Part shown: positions 43,901-53,100 of the stretch, piece by piece
How positions within the stretch are numbered: the first letter of the stretch is position 1
How the letters are laid out: every line of letters starts with the position of its first letter
NCBI RefSeq assembly: GCF_029852145.1
Contig: NC_079977.1
Span: 7,522,837-7,586,836, forward strand
Source of the DNA: Microplitis mediator
Lineage: Eukaryota > Arthropoda > Insecta > Hymenoptera > Braconidae
Reading direction: 5' to 3'
DNA length: 64,000 nucleotides
The notes under the pieces: model-generated
The model's database searches: none
What the model saw: the letters and a program-made list of their open reading frames with translations, nothing else
Told to the model about the DNA's origin: nothing
Translations under genes and position numbers: made by a program

Positions 43901-45482
43901 ATTATTTATGAGAAATTTATAAAATTTTATTTTTTACTTTGATTATAATTGTAATTAAAATTTTTTACCACTCAAGTTAATTAAAAAATGTATTTTCCAA
44001 CTAATTAATATTTACGCGACCCATTTTGCCTGGAAAAATCTTTAAATTTTATTAAGTAATTGTACTTGGAATTTTTTTAAACAATAAATTACATACAGTA
44101 AATTATTCAAATATTTCAGATAATTAATTTTTTTATGACCCATTTTAGCCCTTTCTTGAAAAACTAAAAATTTTATTAAATAATTATAGAGAACTTTTTT
44201 TACAACAAATTAAATGAAAATTTTTTCAAATTCTTCAAAAAATAAACTTTTATGCGGTTCATTTTGCCCCATTTGTTAAAGATAAGAATTTATAAAAATT
44301 ACATAAATATATTTTTGATTCTCCAAAGAATTCTCATTACTGCGGTCCGTCTTACCCCATGTTATTTATTGGCCATTTTATCTGACTTTCGACTATAAAT
44401 TAAAAAAAACAATTACCTGAGAACAACAGTAACAATGGGAGGTCCTAAAGCATCTTTATCTTCAATCGAGGCTCCAGTTGTATCGACAGTCATTGAATTT
44501 TGCGGATAAAGAAATACCGGGACATGCAATCTAGACCGTGGATAAAGTGGTCCATGTGGTACTAAAAGTACTAATGAATCATCAGCTTTTATTTCTTTGT
44601 AATCAGCACGATTTGGTGTTAATGGAATTTTTCCAAGTGGCGTAACTGGTTGGATTTGCACCCGCGGTCGACACCCTCCACTACCAGATGACCCAGAATC
44701 TGATGACACGGGCAGAGTTCTAGGGACTCCAGCATAAGTGTCAGCGGCCATGTCATCAGTAAGTACGACAGTACGTGGTTCCAAGACAGAATAAGCAACT
44801 TGAACAAGTCTGGGAGGTGTCTTGGTGAGTTTAATGTGTCCAGAAGAATCTGGTGGCGGTAGAGATGGCCACCAATCAGCGGGAATAGTTATCTGTGCCA
44901 AACAAACGCCATCTTCGCCGTCGGGACTGCATGCTGCGGTCAGTGGGTTTTTACCCGGTAGAGTTGCTTGCAGCAGGACACAAACACGTTGATGACGTGC
45001 TAGCAACTGACGTCTACCACCCGCTTCACTGCCAGCATGAAAAAGGACTCTGAGAACTGGAGAATCTCGTGATATACTGGTTCCTACTAAGTGCGCAGAC
45101 ATGTCCAAATGTCTTGCACCCAAATCTTGGACGTCCATCATAGCTGCGTTGGATGAAGCGGTTACATTACGTCTTTCCGGTCCCGGTAAAGTTTCTAACG
45201 GATCAGGGACAATGTAACGCGCTGGGACAGTTTGTTTTGTGCTGAAAGGTCCGTAAGTAGCACGTACTGATGCCGGCTCGCTTGTTTGGAAGACAGTAAA
45301 TTTATCTATTGACAAAATTGAACTTGATGGTACGGAGGATGATGTCACGCTTGCTCCTTGTCCGGCGTTACTTGTGGACATTGTGTTGTCCAAACGCGAG
45401 GGGTAGTATTGACGAGGTGTGTGCTTTAGAAAAAAACCTCCGTCTTTATTTTCGAAGTGAACTTCCACCGACGCTGCGACAC
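24533..45482 (-). CDS. TMEM132: TMEM132-family transmembrane protein, nine exons, N-terminal exon missing
   Basis: Nine minus-strand exons join in matching phase: 45482-44417, 43347-43192, 43075-42784, 35380-35237, 35050-34154, 30942-30474, 30340-30012, 29676-29438, 25127-24533. They total 4187 coding bases and about 1395 residues. TMEM132 hallmarks are clear. The start has VEVHFENKDGGFFLK. The ectodomain is large and Ig/cadherin-like, with VLK/VSSSCSSVYVDGSEIRGS and IKGWKVPEG. One membrane segment lies at about residues 1031-1053 (MYVLLAAFGFAILVFVISC), followed by the cytosolic HDWVWLG motif (about 1099). The C-terminus ends YFDNLKESNA. Vertebrate and insect family members are type I surface proteins, mostly neuronal, linked to adhesion and actin control. 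The signal peptide exon was not found between 45483 and 64000. The first visible exon needs one extra base from it (phase 1). Confidence 0.92.
25392..25634. mobile_element. MITE with CACAGAAAAAAAGGATT ends in a TMEM132 intron
   Basis: The left CACAGAAAAAAAGGATTTCT and right GAATCCTTTTTTTTCGGTG are inverted and flanked by TA. The interior is an inverted array of CAAGAAAATTTTT / TTTCTTGG words. A related, longer array is at 53280-53650. Confidence 0.7.
27292..27513. mobile_element. Possible short inverted-repeat element
   Basis: CTAGGGTAGAGGTACCATTTTTGG at the left (24 bases, here named by its CTAGGGTAGAGG start and CCATTTTTGG end) is imperfectly mirrored by CCAAAAATGG ... CACTCTCTAGAG at the right. 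AT-rich interior, no coding. Confidence 0.4.
27856..28097. mobile_element. Short MITE with CACTGAGAAAAAG ends
   Basis: CACTGAGAAAAAGAAATAC is mirrored by GTATTTTTTTTTTCTCAGTA. It has the same ends as the 884-base element at 10091 but is only about 240 bases. Contains inverted CTAAGAAATT/AAGAATTTCTTAG words. Located in a TMEM132 intron. Confidence 0.65.
28588..28779. mobile_element. Short palindromic MITE, GAATGTAGCAGACATCAG ends, copy 2
   Basis: GAATGTAGCAGACATCAGAG and CTGATGTCTGCTACATTC are inverted ends. TA occurs on both sides, and the arms extend about 70 bases. Same family as 9801-10002. Located in a TMEM132 intron. Confidence 0.75.
29438..29676 (-). CDS. TMEM132: TMEM132 exon H, cytosolic tail
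   Basis: 239 bases; acceptor TTATTTCAG, donor AATGG then GTAAGT. It encodes VRVTNNPLAGEVDDDAGDLG and following tail sequence. Phase 0 in and phase 2 out, matched by the next exon. Confidence 0.9.
30012..30340 (-). CDS. TMEM132: TMEM132 exon G, transmembrane segment
   Basis: 329 bases; acceptor TTCTTTAG, donor CAACAG then GTATTT. It encodes a Gly/Val-rich stretch, the single membrane span (MYVLLAAFGFAILVFVISC) and the cytosolic motif HDWVWLGRATLERA, strongly conserved in the family. Confidence 0.94.
30474..30942 (-). CDS. TMEM132: TMEM132 exon F, membrane-proximal ectodomain
   Basis: 469 bases, phase 0 in and phase 1 out; acceptor AACTTTTAG, donor ATTG then GTAACT. It encodes DIDIEFSDSMKTPLREI, VESLDPEVVAFAPM and VIAVGEGHGDLLRVTL, a typical TMEM132 block, then a low-complexity Gly/Asn/His linker. 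Confidence 0.92.
31611..33074. mobile_element. CACCGGTG-family MITE, copy 2, carrying a nested element
   Basis: The left CACTGTAAAAAATTTTTGGG and right CAAAATTTTTTACAGTG ends are inverted, with TA on both sides (31609-31610, 33075-33076). The right subterminal zone has the family words ACACCGG/GGTGTTA. The left zone is short because a second element is inserted at about 31718-32743. Located in a TMEM132 intron. Confidence 0.75.
31718..32743. mobile_element. Nested GGATTCCTATATGGG-type repeat element
   Basis: It is bounded by TATAAAAAAAATCCAAATGAG and GCATGGGTTTTTTTGATAGAG and filled with variations of the words GGATTCCTATATGG/CCCATATAGGAATCC in both orientations. The same family occurs at 39265-39773, with a near-identical block (GACGATAGACATAGAAATT...ACCCCGGATTC), and in decayed form at 46454-46620. 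Confidence 0.65.
33077..34153. other. Intron sequence without further features
   Basis: Part of the 3211-base TMEM132 intron 34153-30943. AT-rich; no element ends or exon candidates seen. Confidence 0.4.
34154..35050 (-). CDS. TMEM132: TMEM132 exon E, central ectodomain
   Basis: 897 bases, 299 codons, phase 0 on both sides; acceptor ATATCTAG, donor CAG then GTAATG. It begins VSSSCSSVYVDGSEIRGS and contains FTVWMPEFPLEVTVTD, GWKVPEG and, near its end, VLSPITGRVIGAKEIRVG and VVSGLQLTISPD. All are TMEM132 landmarks. An insect-specific insert rich in Asn, Arg and acidic residues lies after GWKVPEG. Confidence 0.93.
35237..35380 (-). CDS. TMEM132: TMEM132 exon D, followed by a GC-AG intron
   Basis: 144 bases, 48 codons, phase 0 on both sides, acceptor TACACAG. 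It encodes NWEVMNTAVLTGRQVSQAMK and ends DESVLK. The donor reads AAG then GCAAGT, the consensus for GC-AG introns. A GT donor 4 or more bases downstream would break the phase with the next exon. Confidence 0.9.
36172..37109. mobile_element. TIR element with TACACGCAGA ends, containing a second element
   Basis: The left arm TACACGCAGATAATTATTGA, then AAAAATTACCCATAAAGTTTG, then TACTGTAAGGA is mirrored by TCCTCACAGTATCGAACTTT, then GGGTAATTTTTACT, then TCTCTGCGTGTA. The arms are about 55 bases. Another TIR element sits inside at 36301-37008. Located in the large TMEM132 intron. Confidence 0.75.
36301..37008. mobile_element. Nested element with GGAGAAAGGGGGCAGAGTG ends
   Basis: The left GGAGAAAGGGGGCAGAGTGC and right GTCCACTTTGCCCCCCCCCC are inverted. 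TA is present at both borders (36299-36300, 37009-37010). Its ends resemble the GGGGAGTG element at 11849. No coding. Confidence 0.65.
38494..38978. mobile_element. CACCGGTG-family MITE, copy 3
   Basis: Starts CACTGCAAAAAGAGCGGTG, as copy 1 does, and ends CAGCGTTTTTGACAGTG. Has TA on the left only. Words GGTGTTAAAT, ACACCGGTGTTA and TTAACACCG lie in both subterminal zones. Central part AT-rich with no minisatellite. About 485 bases; located in the large TMEM132 intron. Confidence 0.8.
39265..39773. mobile_element. TIR element with ACCCTATCAAAAAAATCCAT ends
   Basis: ACCCTATCAAAAAAATCCAT and ATGGATTTTTTTGATATGGT are inverted ends. The interior consists of GGATTCCTATATGG-type words and shares a long block with 31718-32743. 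About 505 bases; located in the large TMEM132 intron. Confidence 0.75.
40540..40900. promoter_or_regulatory. Candidate intronic regulatory region: paired E-boxes and GAGA tract
   Basis: This 360-base block has balanced composition inside an AT-rich intron and is not part of a recognised repeat. It contains CAGGTG (about 40631) and its complement CACCTG (about 40656), about 25 bases apart. A GA-rich tract with repeated GAGAGA follows at 40750-40805, like GAGA-factor sites. It could be an enhancer or alternative promoter of TMEM132. This is inference only. Confidence 0.3.
40919..40953. repeat. (TA)n microsatellite
   Basis: About 17 consecutive TA units in the large TMEM132 intron. Confidence 0.85.
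41264..41884. mobile_element. Inverted-repeat element with ACAAAATACCCGC arrays
   Basis: The left side has CGTGACAAAATACCCGCAAC-type words repeated about four times. The right side has the reverse (GCGGGTATTTTGTCGTGGG and variants) repeated about four times. The outermost bases are ATTGACC and GGGTCAAT. The interior is AT-rich with GACAAAATATTT variants. Located in the large TMEM132 intron. Confidence 0.7.
42302..42490 (-). CDS. Exon-like open frame in TMEM132 intron, unknown status
   Basis: A 62-codon frame follows an acceptor-like TTAATTAG and ends in TAA at 42304-42302. It has balanced composition, unlike the intron around it. It begins SPPQGSKFWVSKAWTTRRNF and is rich in Arg/Lys. It starts in phase 0, the same phase in which exon C ends 294 bases upstream, so it could be an alternative terminal exon giving a truncated, secreted TMEM132. 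The plus strand is also open here, and it may be a fragment of a mobile element. No family recognised. Confidence 0.25.
   Translation of the reverse strand, partial: SPPQGSKFWVSKAWTTRRNFSSRVSIASVKWARTFVERRRKAESDFSNLRTRNARINSKYLN
42784..43075 (-). CDS. TMEM132: TMEM132 exon C, with Gln/His tract
   Basis: 292 bases, ending TCTAAG then GTAATT. It encodes a conserved segment (SSWDDGRIMWSVRYTLEGDE) followed by an insect-type low-complexity insert of Gln then seven His, then KFSARLEIQKDDIQAVLPISK. The acceptor is a tandem AAGCAG, so an alternative start at 43078 would add one Arg. Confidence 0.88.
43192..43347 (-). CDS. TMEM132: TMEM132 exon B
   Basis: 156 bases between AAATCCAG and GTAAGT. It encodes ARAKSGVRILDASSSSPNW and the following beta-rich stretch of the ectodomain. 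It was not obvious from long open frames and was identified by phase and by similarity to the family. The next intron is only 116 bases. Confidence 0.88.
44010..44360. repeat. Diverged tandem repeat of about 120 bp in a TMEM132 intron
   Basis: Variants of CGACCCATTTTGCC occur at about 44014, 44137, 44255 and 44342. Between them is shared AATTTTATTAAATAATT sequence. The units are strongly diverged. Confidence 0.5.
44417..45482 (-). CDS. TMEM132: TMEM132 exon A (first visible)
   Basis: The acceptor is TTATTTTCAG and the donor CTCAG then GTAATT. It is 1066 bases and encodes residues 1-355 of the visible protein: the N-terminal TMEM132 domain, including GPLYPRSRLHVPVFLYP near its end. It starts in phase 1 (two bases complete a split codon) and ends with AG of an Arg codon completed in the next exon. 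A GTG at 45468 is not the start; the frame runs through to the acceptor. Confidence 0.9.
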
Positions 45483-45647
45483 CTGAAAATAAATATTTAC
45501 TCAGTCATTGACAGTTTAAATTTTAGTTTATAGACTTACTTCTACACGTAACATTTACTCTTTTTAAAATTATTATACGAAATTTTATTATACGGATCCA
45601 TATATCTATAGATTGTCTTTAGATTTTATAAAAATGATTTTTTTAAT

Positions 45648-46290
45648 TTTCCGCTATGAAAATTGAAAATTAAAAAAAAAAAAGGGAAGTTATTGTTTTC
45701 ACCCCGATTTTCTAAAATCGAGTTTTTATCAGATATCGACGTTTTGAAGTACTGCGAAGCTATTCCGACTATTTCCGGATGGACGTCCGTGTGTGTGTGT
45801 AAGCTTTTTTTGTCCAAGGATATCTTTGGAACGAATCAACCGATCTAAACGTTCTTGGCGGGAGTCGAAAGGGCTTACCAATACTTATAGCTGATTAGAT
45901 TTTGAAGTCGACCAGTCGAGTAGTTTACAAGTTATACGAAAAATAAGAATCAAAAAAATTTATTTTTTAAGTTTTTGTTACATAACTCGTAAGTCGCTCG
46001 ACCGATTTACTTCTAAGTTTGACAGAATCTAAGTCTTAGCAAGCTCTTTCGATCGCTGCAAAGCACGCGCAAATCGGTTGATTTGTTTCGAAGATATCGT
46101 TGGAGAAAAATTACTTGTTTTCAGCAAAGTGTACATATTTTTGGACCAGCTCGAAGAGCTCAAAAGTTTACTAATAATAATGTTTTCAAGCTCAGAGAGT
46201 TCGTAAACAGCGGGAAGTTCTGGGATTGGCCCACAGGGTCAACCGTTTTTCAAATTTTTTTATTTAGTGAGATGAAAAACGTGATCGAAG
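45648..46290. repeat. Interspersed repeat, copy 2 of the 13511 family
   Basis: Starts TTTCCGCTATGAAAATTG, then GGGAAGTTATTGTTTTC and GATTTTCTAAAATCGA, followed by GTGTGTGTGT and GGAACGAATCAACCGATCTA. The second half (CGAAAGGGCTTACC, CGACCAGTCGAGTAG, CTCGACCGATTTACTTC) contains inverted words. GC is slightly higher than around it. Open frames in it are not genes. Confidence 0.55.
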
Positions 46291-46453
46291 AAGCCTAAAA
46301 GTATGTCCCCCCTAATCTTCTAAACTATGGGCTCAAAAACCTTAAAAATAATATTAAGACAACACGTTGTTGTCTATACTTTTAACAAAATTGACTTTGG
46401 TTGTAGAGAGTTTAATTTTCTCGAGAATAACTATTTTAAAATGATTGACCCAA

Positions 46454-48121
46454 CTATAAAAAAAATCCATGTATGGATTCCTGTGGTATTTTTAACCGGA
46501 TTCCCATAGGAACCCATATAGGTTCCCATAAGAATCTTTTAAGATTTAAAGCGAATCCTATATGAATTCTCATGAGAATCCATATATATTCCCAGAGGAA
46601 TTTTAGGGGTCCCGACTTGAAATTAACGGACCCTTCGAAAATTTTACTAAATATTTAGTTCTGAAAATGAATCAAATTGAGTACTATTTCTAAACTCGGA
46701 GAAAATTTAATTATACTATCTACGATACTAAATTATTAATTTCAACTATTTTAAATGGTAGCAAAAATCTTCAGTGGTAATAATAATTAGTTTTACCATT
46801 GAAAATGATAAAAGTAACAATCGATGGTGGTGACGATTACTATCGAAGATGCTAATTGTAAGTAATTAATTATTATAATTGTTACAATCGAAGATGGTAA
46901 CTGTTACCGTTGATTGAATATTGAAGCTATTATATTGATAACTTTAAATGATTGGGTATCATCATTAAAATAACAGCAATTATCCAAGTATTAAGTGAAA
47001 TTCATAACATACACAGTTAAACAAAGAGAAAATTGCATGTAGACAAGCTTCCGACTGATAACGCCGATATTTAAATTCTTTATTAGTTTACATTCAAATT
47101 ATTATTTAGGCTGATGATAACTATTACCATCAGGTTATTAAGAATTACGATGTTGATAATAGTTATAATTAGTTAAGATAATAATAATTCGAATTTCTTA
47201 TTGTCATCAATAATTGTAGATTTTGCTATATAGTTGGAAGATGCTACAATTCATTGTTTGACTAATAAATTAAATGATATTCGCTATTATTGAATTCAGT
47301 TTAAAAATTTTATTATAACTAGATGATAACTTTTACTAGAAAATTCTCTCGAGTATAAAAATCCTCGGATATCCATAAGAATCCACGGAGATATTTCTCA
47401 TGCAATAGAAAAAATCTCCATAGATTCCTATTGATTTCTTTACCTTGACTTTTCTTTAATACAACCCCCGAGTCAAAAAACAAATTCGGATTTAAGTCTC
47501 AAAGTTCTCAATGAGGTTTTTGAGAATCAATTTAGAATTTTAAGATTGACAACAGTATAAAAAGTTATCCTAGTTTAGTCCTCAAAGGAGTAGTTACGAC
47601 CCATTTTATCACTTTGAGGACTAAACTGGAATAACATTATCTGAATTAGAGCCTCAAAATACTCAATACATAAAGGAACAATTTGATCCGGATTTGAACC
47701 TCAAAAGTCTCCGTCGTATTCTCTCCCCTCCCTTTTCTATCTAAAATTTTTAAAAGTCCGAAATGTAACTTTTCATTCGTTGAGGATTTTGAGGTCTTAC
47801 TTATAATTTAAAATCGATAAATTATTCGCATTTAGACCTTATAGTTGTCATTGAGGATTTTGAGTACTAAAGTAGAGTTACTTTCTGGGCGGCAAATAAA
47901 ACATCATAGGAATTAAGGCTTTTGAGGACGAAACTAGAATTTATTTTGGCTCGGGTTAAAAAAGATTCCTATACGAAACTAGATAAAATCAATGGGAATC
48001 CATTATGGTTGTATTGAAGAAAAGTCAAGGTAAAAAAATCAATAGGAATCTATGGAGATTTTTTCTATTACATGAAAAATATCTCCGTGGATTCTTATGG
48101 ATATCCGAGGATTTTTATAGT
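46454..48121. mobile_element. Composite repeat with CTATAAAAAAAATCC ends
   Basis: Begins CTATAAAAAAAATCCATG and ends CCGAGGATTTTTATAG. The first 170 bases are GGATTCC/GGAATCC-type words. The part at 47352-48121 is itself a foldback. Between them (46680-47340) is AT-rich sequence with repeated TACCATC/GATGGTAA words. Confidence 0.45.
47352..48121. mobile_element. Foldback element with TATAAAAATCCTCGGATATCC ends
   Basis: TATAAAAATCCTCGGATATC, then AAAATCTCCATAGATTCCTAT, then CTTGACTTTTCTTTAATACA are mirrored by TGTATTGAAGAAAAGTCAAG, then ATAGGAATCTATGGAGATTTT and GATATCCGAGGATTTTTATA. The arms are about 125 bases. The loop contains diverged repeats of the phrase GAGGACTAAACTGGAAT/TTTTGAGG in both orientations. 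Confidence 0.8.
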
Positions 48122-48876
48122 ATGAAGTCTCTTTATAAAAAAAAAAAAAAAAAACATAATTCGTAATCACTTAAAAGATTATTAATTTTAAATATGATAA
48201 TCATTCAAAATTATTAAAAAAAAAGAATGCACCGATTTTTTTTCAATATTTGGCAAGTAAAAATCTTATTCACAAAGAAAGACCTATTAATAACTATGAC
48301 ATTTATTTAACGTGGGATATGTTTAAAAAATGTCATCTGGCAACTGGAAGGGAAGTAGATTCCTTTACTAAGATAACTTATAACCCTAATAAAATGGGTA
48401 AAAATGCTCAATAAATAAAGAGTAAAAAAAGAAAGCAAATTCAAGTTTATTTTATTAGCTTTAATATATTTTTTTAGAGAAATAAGCAAACTTTTTTTTA
48501 AAAACGTTATTTAAGATAGAAATCACGACAGTAGCGTTTGTCGTTGATCCAAAAATTTCAAATGTTCAACATTTCTAAAATACTTGACCAATTTTTATAA
48601 TTTTTAAACCCGAGTTTTCAAATCATCTGTAATGAAGCTTCGAGTTTCAATGTCTGTAGTCAGTTGAAACAACACAATTTAAAACCAATAGCGCATATAT
48701 CAACTGTCGTGTCGGAAGGTTTACACGAGGCTTACAAAAAGCAAATGAGATTCTGACGAGTTGAAATGAAGTCAGAAAGAAATTAATGCAGGCAGAAGTA
48801 AAGAGACATTTTTCCATTTCGAGGGATGAAATATACAATTTAATCCCACTAATAATTCGCATTGGTCTGGAACTAT
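48122..48876. other. Intergenic sequence without clear features
   Basis: AT-rich, with a long A run at 48138. A GC-richer block at 48640-48860 has an open minus-strand frame with a hydrophobic look but no good start, donor or family match. Confidence 0.35.
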
Positions 48877-49338
48877 AGTGTAAAAAAAATTTTCATTCAT
48901 AATGAATTTAGATCTGAATTTCATGACGAAACTTAGATCATGACACAAATATGACTTTCATCATGAATTTACTCCATCTTTTCGTCTAGTAAATCCATAT
49001 CAATTCTAAAATTAATTCATTTTGTCTTTGAATTAGACTCAGGATGACTTCGATAGAAACGACTGAATTTTTACCATTTGTCAAATTTATCGATTCAGAA
49101 ATTACCAATAAATTTCTCCTACTAAGTACTTGATTTACGTGAATCAGTTTCGATTGTAAAATTAATTTAGTGAATGAACTTTGGATCACTTGGATAAAAA
49201 TTTGACTGAGTCATAATTTTGTTGTGATTAAAGTTCTTGATACAAATTCATGATGAAAGTCATATTCGTGTCACGATCTGAGTTTCGAAATGAAATTCAG
49301 ATCTAAATTTTTTATAAAAAAAAAATTTTTTACCCGGG
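48877..49338. mobile_element. Foldback element built on TCATGAATT words
   Basis: TTTAGATCTGAATTTCATGA, then GATCATGACACAAATATGAC, then TTTCATCATGAATTT are mirrored by TTCATGATGAAAGTCATATTC, then GTCACGATCTGAGTTTCG and GAAATTCAGATCTAAATTT. The arms are about 90 bases and the loop about 230 bases. Confidence 0.75.
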
Positions 49339-49870
49339 TACAAATCTAAAAAAAAATTTGGACTCAGTTCGATGGAATTATTTAAAAAAATTTTCCATTA
49401 AACTGTAATCTTTAAATTCAAAAAATTATTTCCCTCAATTAGTTTTCTTTTATTGAAAGATAAAGTAAAAAAGGGCTTTTTATAAGTTATCATAACTACA
49501 TAAAAAAAAAATCGTAACAGAGCTCATTAACTTGGCTTGCCAAAGCTGGATCTCAAAGCTTTTGAATCCCTCTAATTGCTTTAATCTGTATTTTTTTTTC
49601 TTTAGAGTTATAACTTAAAGACAAAATAAAAAAACTTTATCAGGAAATTAAAAAATGTTGTATCCAGTATTTGATAATTAAAAAAATTTACACGTAATTA
49701 TTAACAAATTTAAAAAATAAAATAAAGACGAGATAATTAAAAAAAAAAATTGTTTTATTAACAGTTTCAAAAAATACACAATAAAGTCTTGAAAAAAAGT
49801 AGCTATCGATAAAACGTGCTCATCATCGAGTTATTGCTAAAAAAAGAAATGATAAAAAATTTGTTGGTCG

Positions 49871-49876
49871 TTTATT
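49871..49876 (-). terminator. Polyadenylation signal of the phospholipase gene
   Basis: Minus-strand AATAAA (context GGAAATAAACG), about 200 bases past the stop codon at 50073. It is the first canonical signal downstream of the gene. Confidence 0.5.
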
Positions 49877-50072
49877 TCCGGTCAATCAATCGGGCGAGTT
49901 CGAAGCTATTAGATGAAGTGGGCTTTGGATGAAAATTCACGTTAACGGTGTAGTGTATGCTAGTAACCAGCACGTGAAAAGAAGCTGCTATGTTGTATTT
50001 ATATATATAGGGTATATATAGTAGGTGGTACTTTTCTCCTCATCGCTACTCTTGATTCCAGTTGAATGATCA

Positions 50073-50154
50073 TCAGTAAAGAGGCACGTCGAACCACTGG
50101 TATATTTTATCTTGGCTCCTATCCAGATCGTACTCCATGCACCGTTTTGGATAC
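50073..50154 (-). CDS. PLA2 exon 4: C-terminus
   Basis: 82 bases from acceptor ATTATCAG to TGA at 50075-50073. It encodes YPKRCMEYDLDRSQDKIYQW and the short end FDVPLY. The YQWFDVP ending is common in insect group III PLA2s. Confidence 0.9.
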
Positions 50155-53100
50155 CTGATAATATTTTGTTGTATATTCTTTAATGTTATCAAACCTCGTT
50201 TCATTTATAGATAATAATAAATATCAAGTAATAAAAAATTTTATTTAATATATAAAAATAGAATTTATTGAAGAGCTTACATGATATATTTTTTACAAGA
50301 TATTATCGGAAAATCATTTCGAAAACATTGGGTATTAAGAACATTGAAGTAAACAGTTCCAACTTTCTGTGAGATATTCTCTTCAGCCCCATGAAGACAG
50401 TCGTAAAATTTTTCATCACAAGAACAGTGTACCCTAGTTCATAAATAACGAAGAATGTAATAAAATCATCTAGATCTATTATTTATCGCTATTGTTATTA
50501 TTTAAATAATTATTATAAAATTCATCATGAATTACTCCTCTTCGTTTTCTTAATTTCTTTCGATTAAAAAATTTTGAATCTTCTTCAAAGCTGAATTATA
50601 TACCATTTTTATAATGTACTTATTACTTGTTTAAAGCGAAAGGTAAGTTTTTAAAAATTACCCATTAAATTATTAGATTTCAGCTGTTGGTTAGCTGTTA
50701 GATTCAGCTGTAGTAGAAAATTAGAGGATTTTTATAGCTAATTCATTTTCAAAGTCATATTTGTTTCAAAATCTGAATTTGATGATCAAATTCATAATGA
50801 AATTCATAATGAAGCAAATTTTTTTTTGCACGGGTTTAAAGCTTTTAAAGGGTACTTGAGTATAACGAGGATTATTTTTTCGATAATATGAGCCCGAGTA
50901 AAAAAATCGTTCCAAAAAAATTCAAAAAAAGTTCGACATGTGCACGGAAAAAAATTTTTTGTGACCACAAGATAAGATAACTTACAGTAACAAAATTCTG
51001 CCTTAATAGACGGATAACGAATTATCGTTGGGATTACAATGTTTTTGTAATGCTAGCAAAATATTTGTTGGGCCAAACAATGGTTTGTAACTGTGACAAA
51101 ACTGCTGTGTTCCAATAAAAAAACTGATTTGTTGAAGTAACAGAATGAATTTGTAGCATTGACAAAAATTTTTGTAATCGTAAGCTACAATTACTTACGG
51201 TAGCGAATTCCGGCTTTAAAACACGATGATATTAATATAATAAACATCATGTGTTCTCATAACAAATCGACTTCTTAATTACCACACAAATTCATTTGTT
51301 ACTATAACAAATTGATTTGTTACCGTAAGCTAATCATGTTTGTCATTACAGCAAAATCTTTCGTTATTCCGTCTTTTGTTATCTGGACGAAATTCGTTTT
51401 TTCCGTATGGAACTTCTAAACTTGAGACAGATTAGAACGCAAGGAACTTTTTTAGAACTTTGGTAATTTTGATAGTGACAAAAAAGTTTACCTAGAAATT
51501 TATATGAGCGAAATTTGAGTCAAAAAAGAACGTTTTTGAAAAGTAATTTTACTACATTTTACCCTCATTCCAAAAAAAGTTCCCATTGGAAACCAATAGT
51601 CATAAGAATCAAAAAACGTTCATAAAAAGTTTCAAATTAGAGGTTTTTTGAACTTTTTCGGAACCAGGGTAAAATGTAGTAAAATTACGTTCTGAAAACT
51701 ATGTCTTAGAAACGTTCATTTTTGGTTCAAATTTCGGTCATATAAAATTCTAGATAAACGTTCCACATGTCGAACTTCTTTGGAATTTTTTTGGAACGAA
51801 TTTTTTTTACACGGGAGTATAAGTAACATTTTTGAAAATTGCAGTCTCTTAGAGCAGAAAAGCTGAGGTTAGCGCAAGCGCGGCCAAAGAAGTATTATCT
51901 CGATAATGTAAAGAAGCTCAATATGAATGTGTTTTTTCAAACCTCGTATAGTAAGAGGGATTAGTGAGACCGTGTCTGGTTTGCATAGCTTCGATCGTTT
52001 CGTCGCAGTGGTCGTGCATTCGACAGCAAGCATCCGTTTCTCTGAAGTAACCCAGGTCGTTGTAGTTTTCCGCAATGCTTCCGCTTCCGCACCACTTTGT
52101 TCCTAAGATGAACATTATATATAACGCAACCGAGCTGAGGCAAGCCCACCCCTTTAGAACCTTTAGAATTATTCTCACTACCCGAGTAATGAGGGTAATT
52201 CCTTTCCCTTGATATAACCGAGTACGGTAGACCGAAATAAGAGAGCTAGAAAAGATATAAAATTGTGACGCTCCCTTGGGTTACTGCTAAAACGGAATTT
52301 CAATGTTCATTAAATGTCTTTTCATTCTTTAAAAATAGATAGCAAAGTTTACACTTTTGTTTTAATCAAAGTTCAATATTATTGTGAATTGTAGTTTCAC
52401 TTCTTTCATTTATAAAATTATTATTATTATATATTTCTATTGGTTTTACTCGTTGTACAGTATTCATTATTTTACAATAAATTTTTCGAATTTTAGAAGA
52501 GTGAAAATTCTATAACTGTCTGAAGTGTTGAAGACGAATTTAAAATTCTCATAATTTTAGAAAATTTTAGAATCTTGTATATTTCAGCCTGTTCTAAAAT
52601 TGTGTAAAATTTCAAACAGTTTTTGAATATCTCATTAACGATTTTAAAAATTCTAAAATTTTCTAGAATATTTTAGCCCGTTATAAAATTTTCAGATATA
52701 TTTCAGTTTTTGAATTTTTGTAACTGTTCTGAAAAATTAGAAAATTTTCTGAAATGTTCCAAAGAAGTTTAGAACCTTCTAGAACGTTGCAATTTATTGT
52801 AAAGTTCTAGAATTTTTTGAAACGTTCCAATTGTAAAATTTTTCATAAATTTTTGTTTTATTCTAGAATTTAAAAAAAATTTTTTTAATTTTGCAATTTT
52901 CACGACTGATCTTAAAAATTTTAGAATTACTTGTAATGTTCAAAGCATTTTTAGAATTTTTCCAAATAATTTTTAAACAACTAAAATTATATACAATATA
53001 GAATTATTATTATTAATAGATTATTATCACAATGACTTTGTCTCTTTTTGTATGTTCAACTTTAAATTAAACGTAAGGTGTTAATATAATCCGGTACAAA

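Noticed and set aside
44563..44807. Shadow frames over TMEM132 exon A
   Set aside because: Other frames of a well supported exon.
48647..48862. Minus-strand hydrophobic frame considered as the missing TMEM132 signal exon
   Set aside because: No phase-1 donor at a suitable place, and the sequence does not fit a signal peptide followed by the TMEM132 N-terminus.
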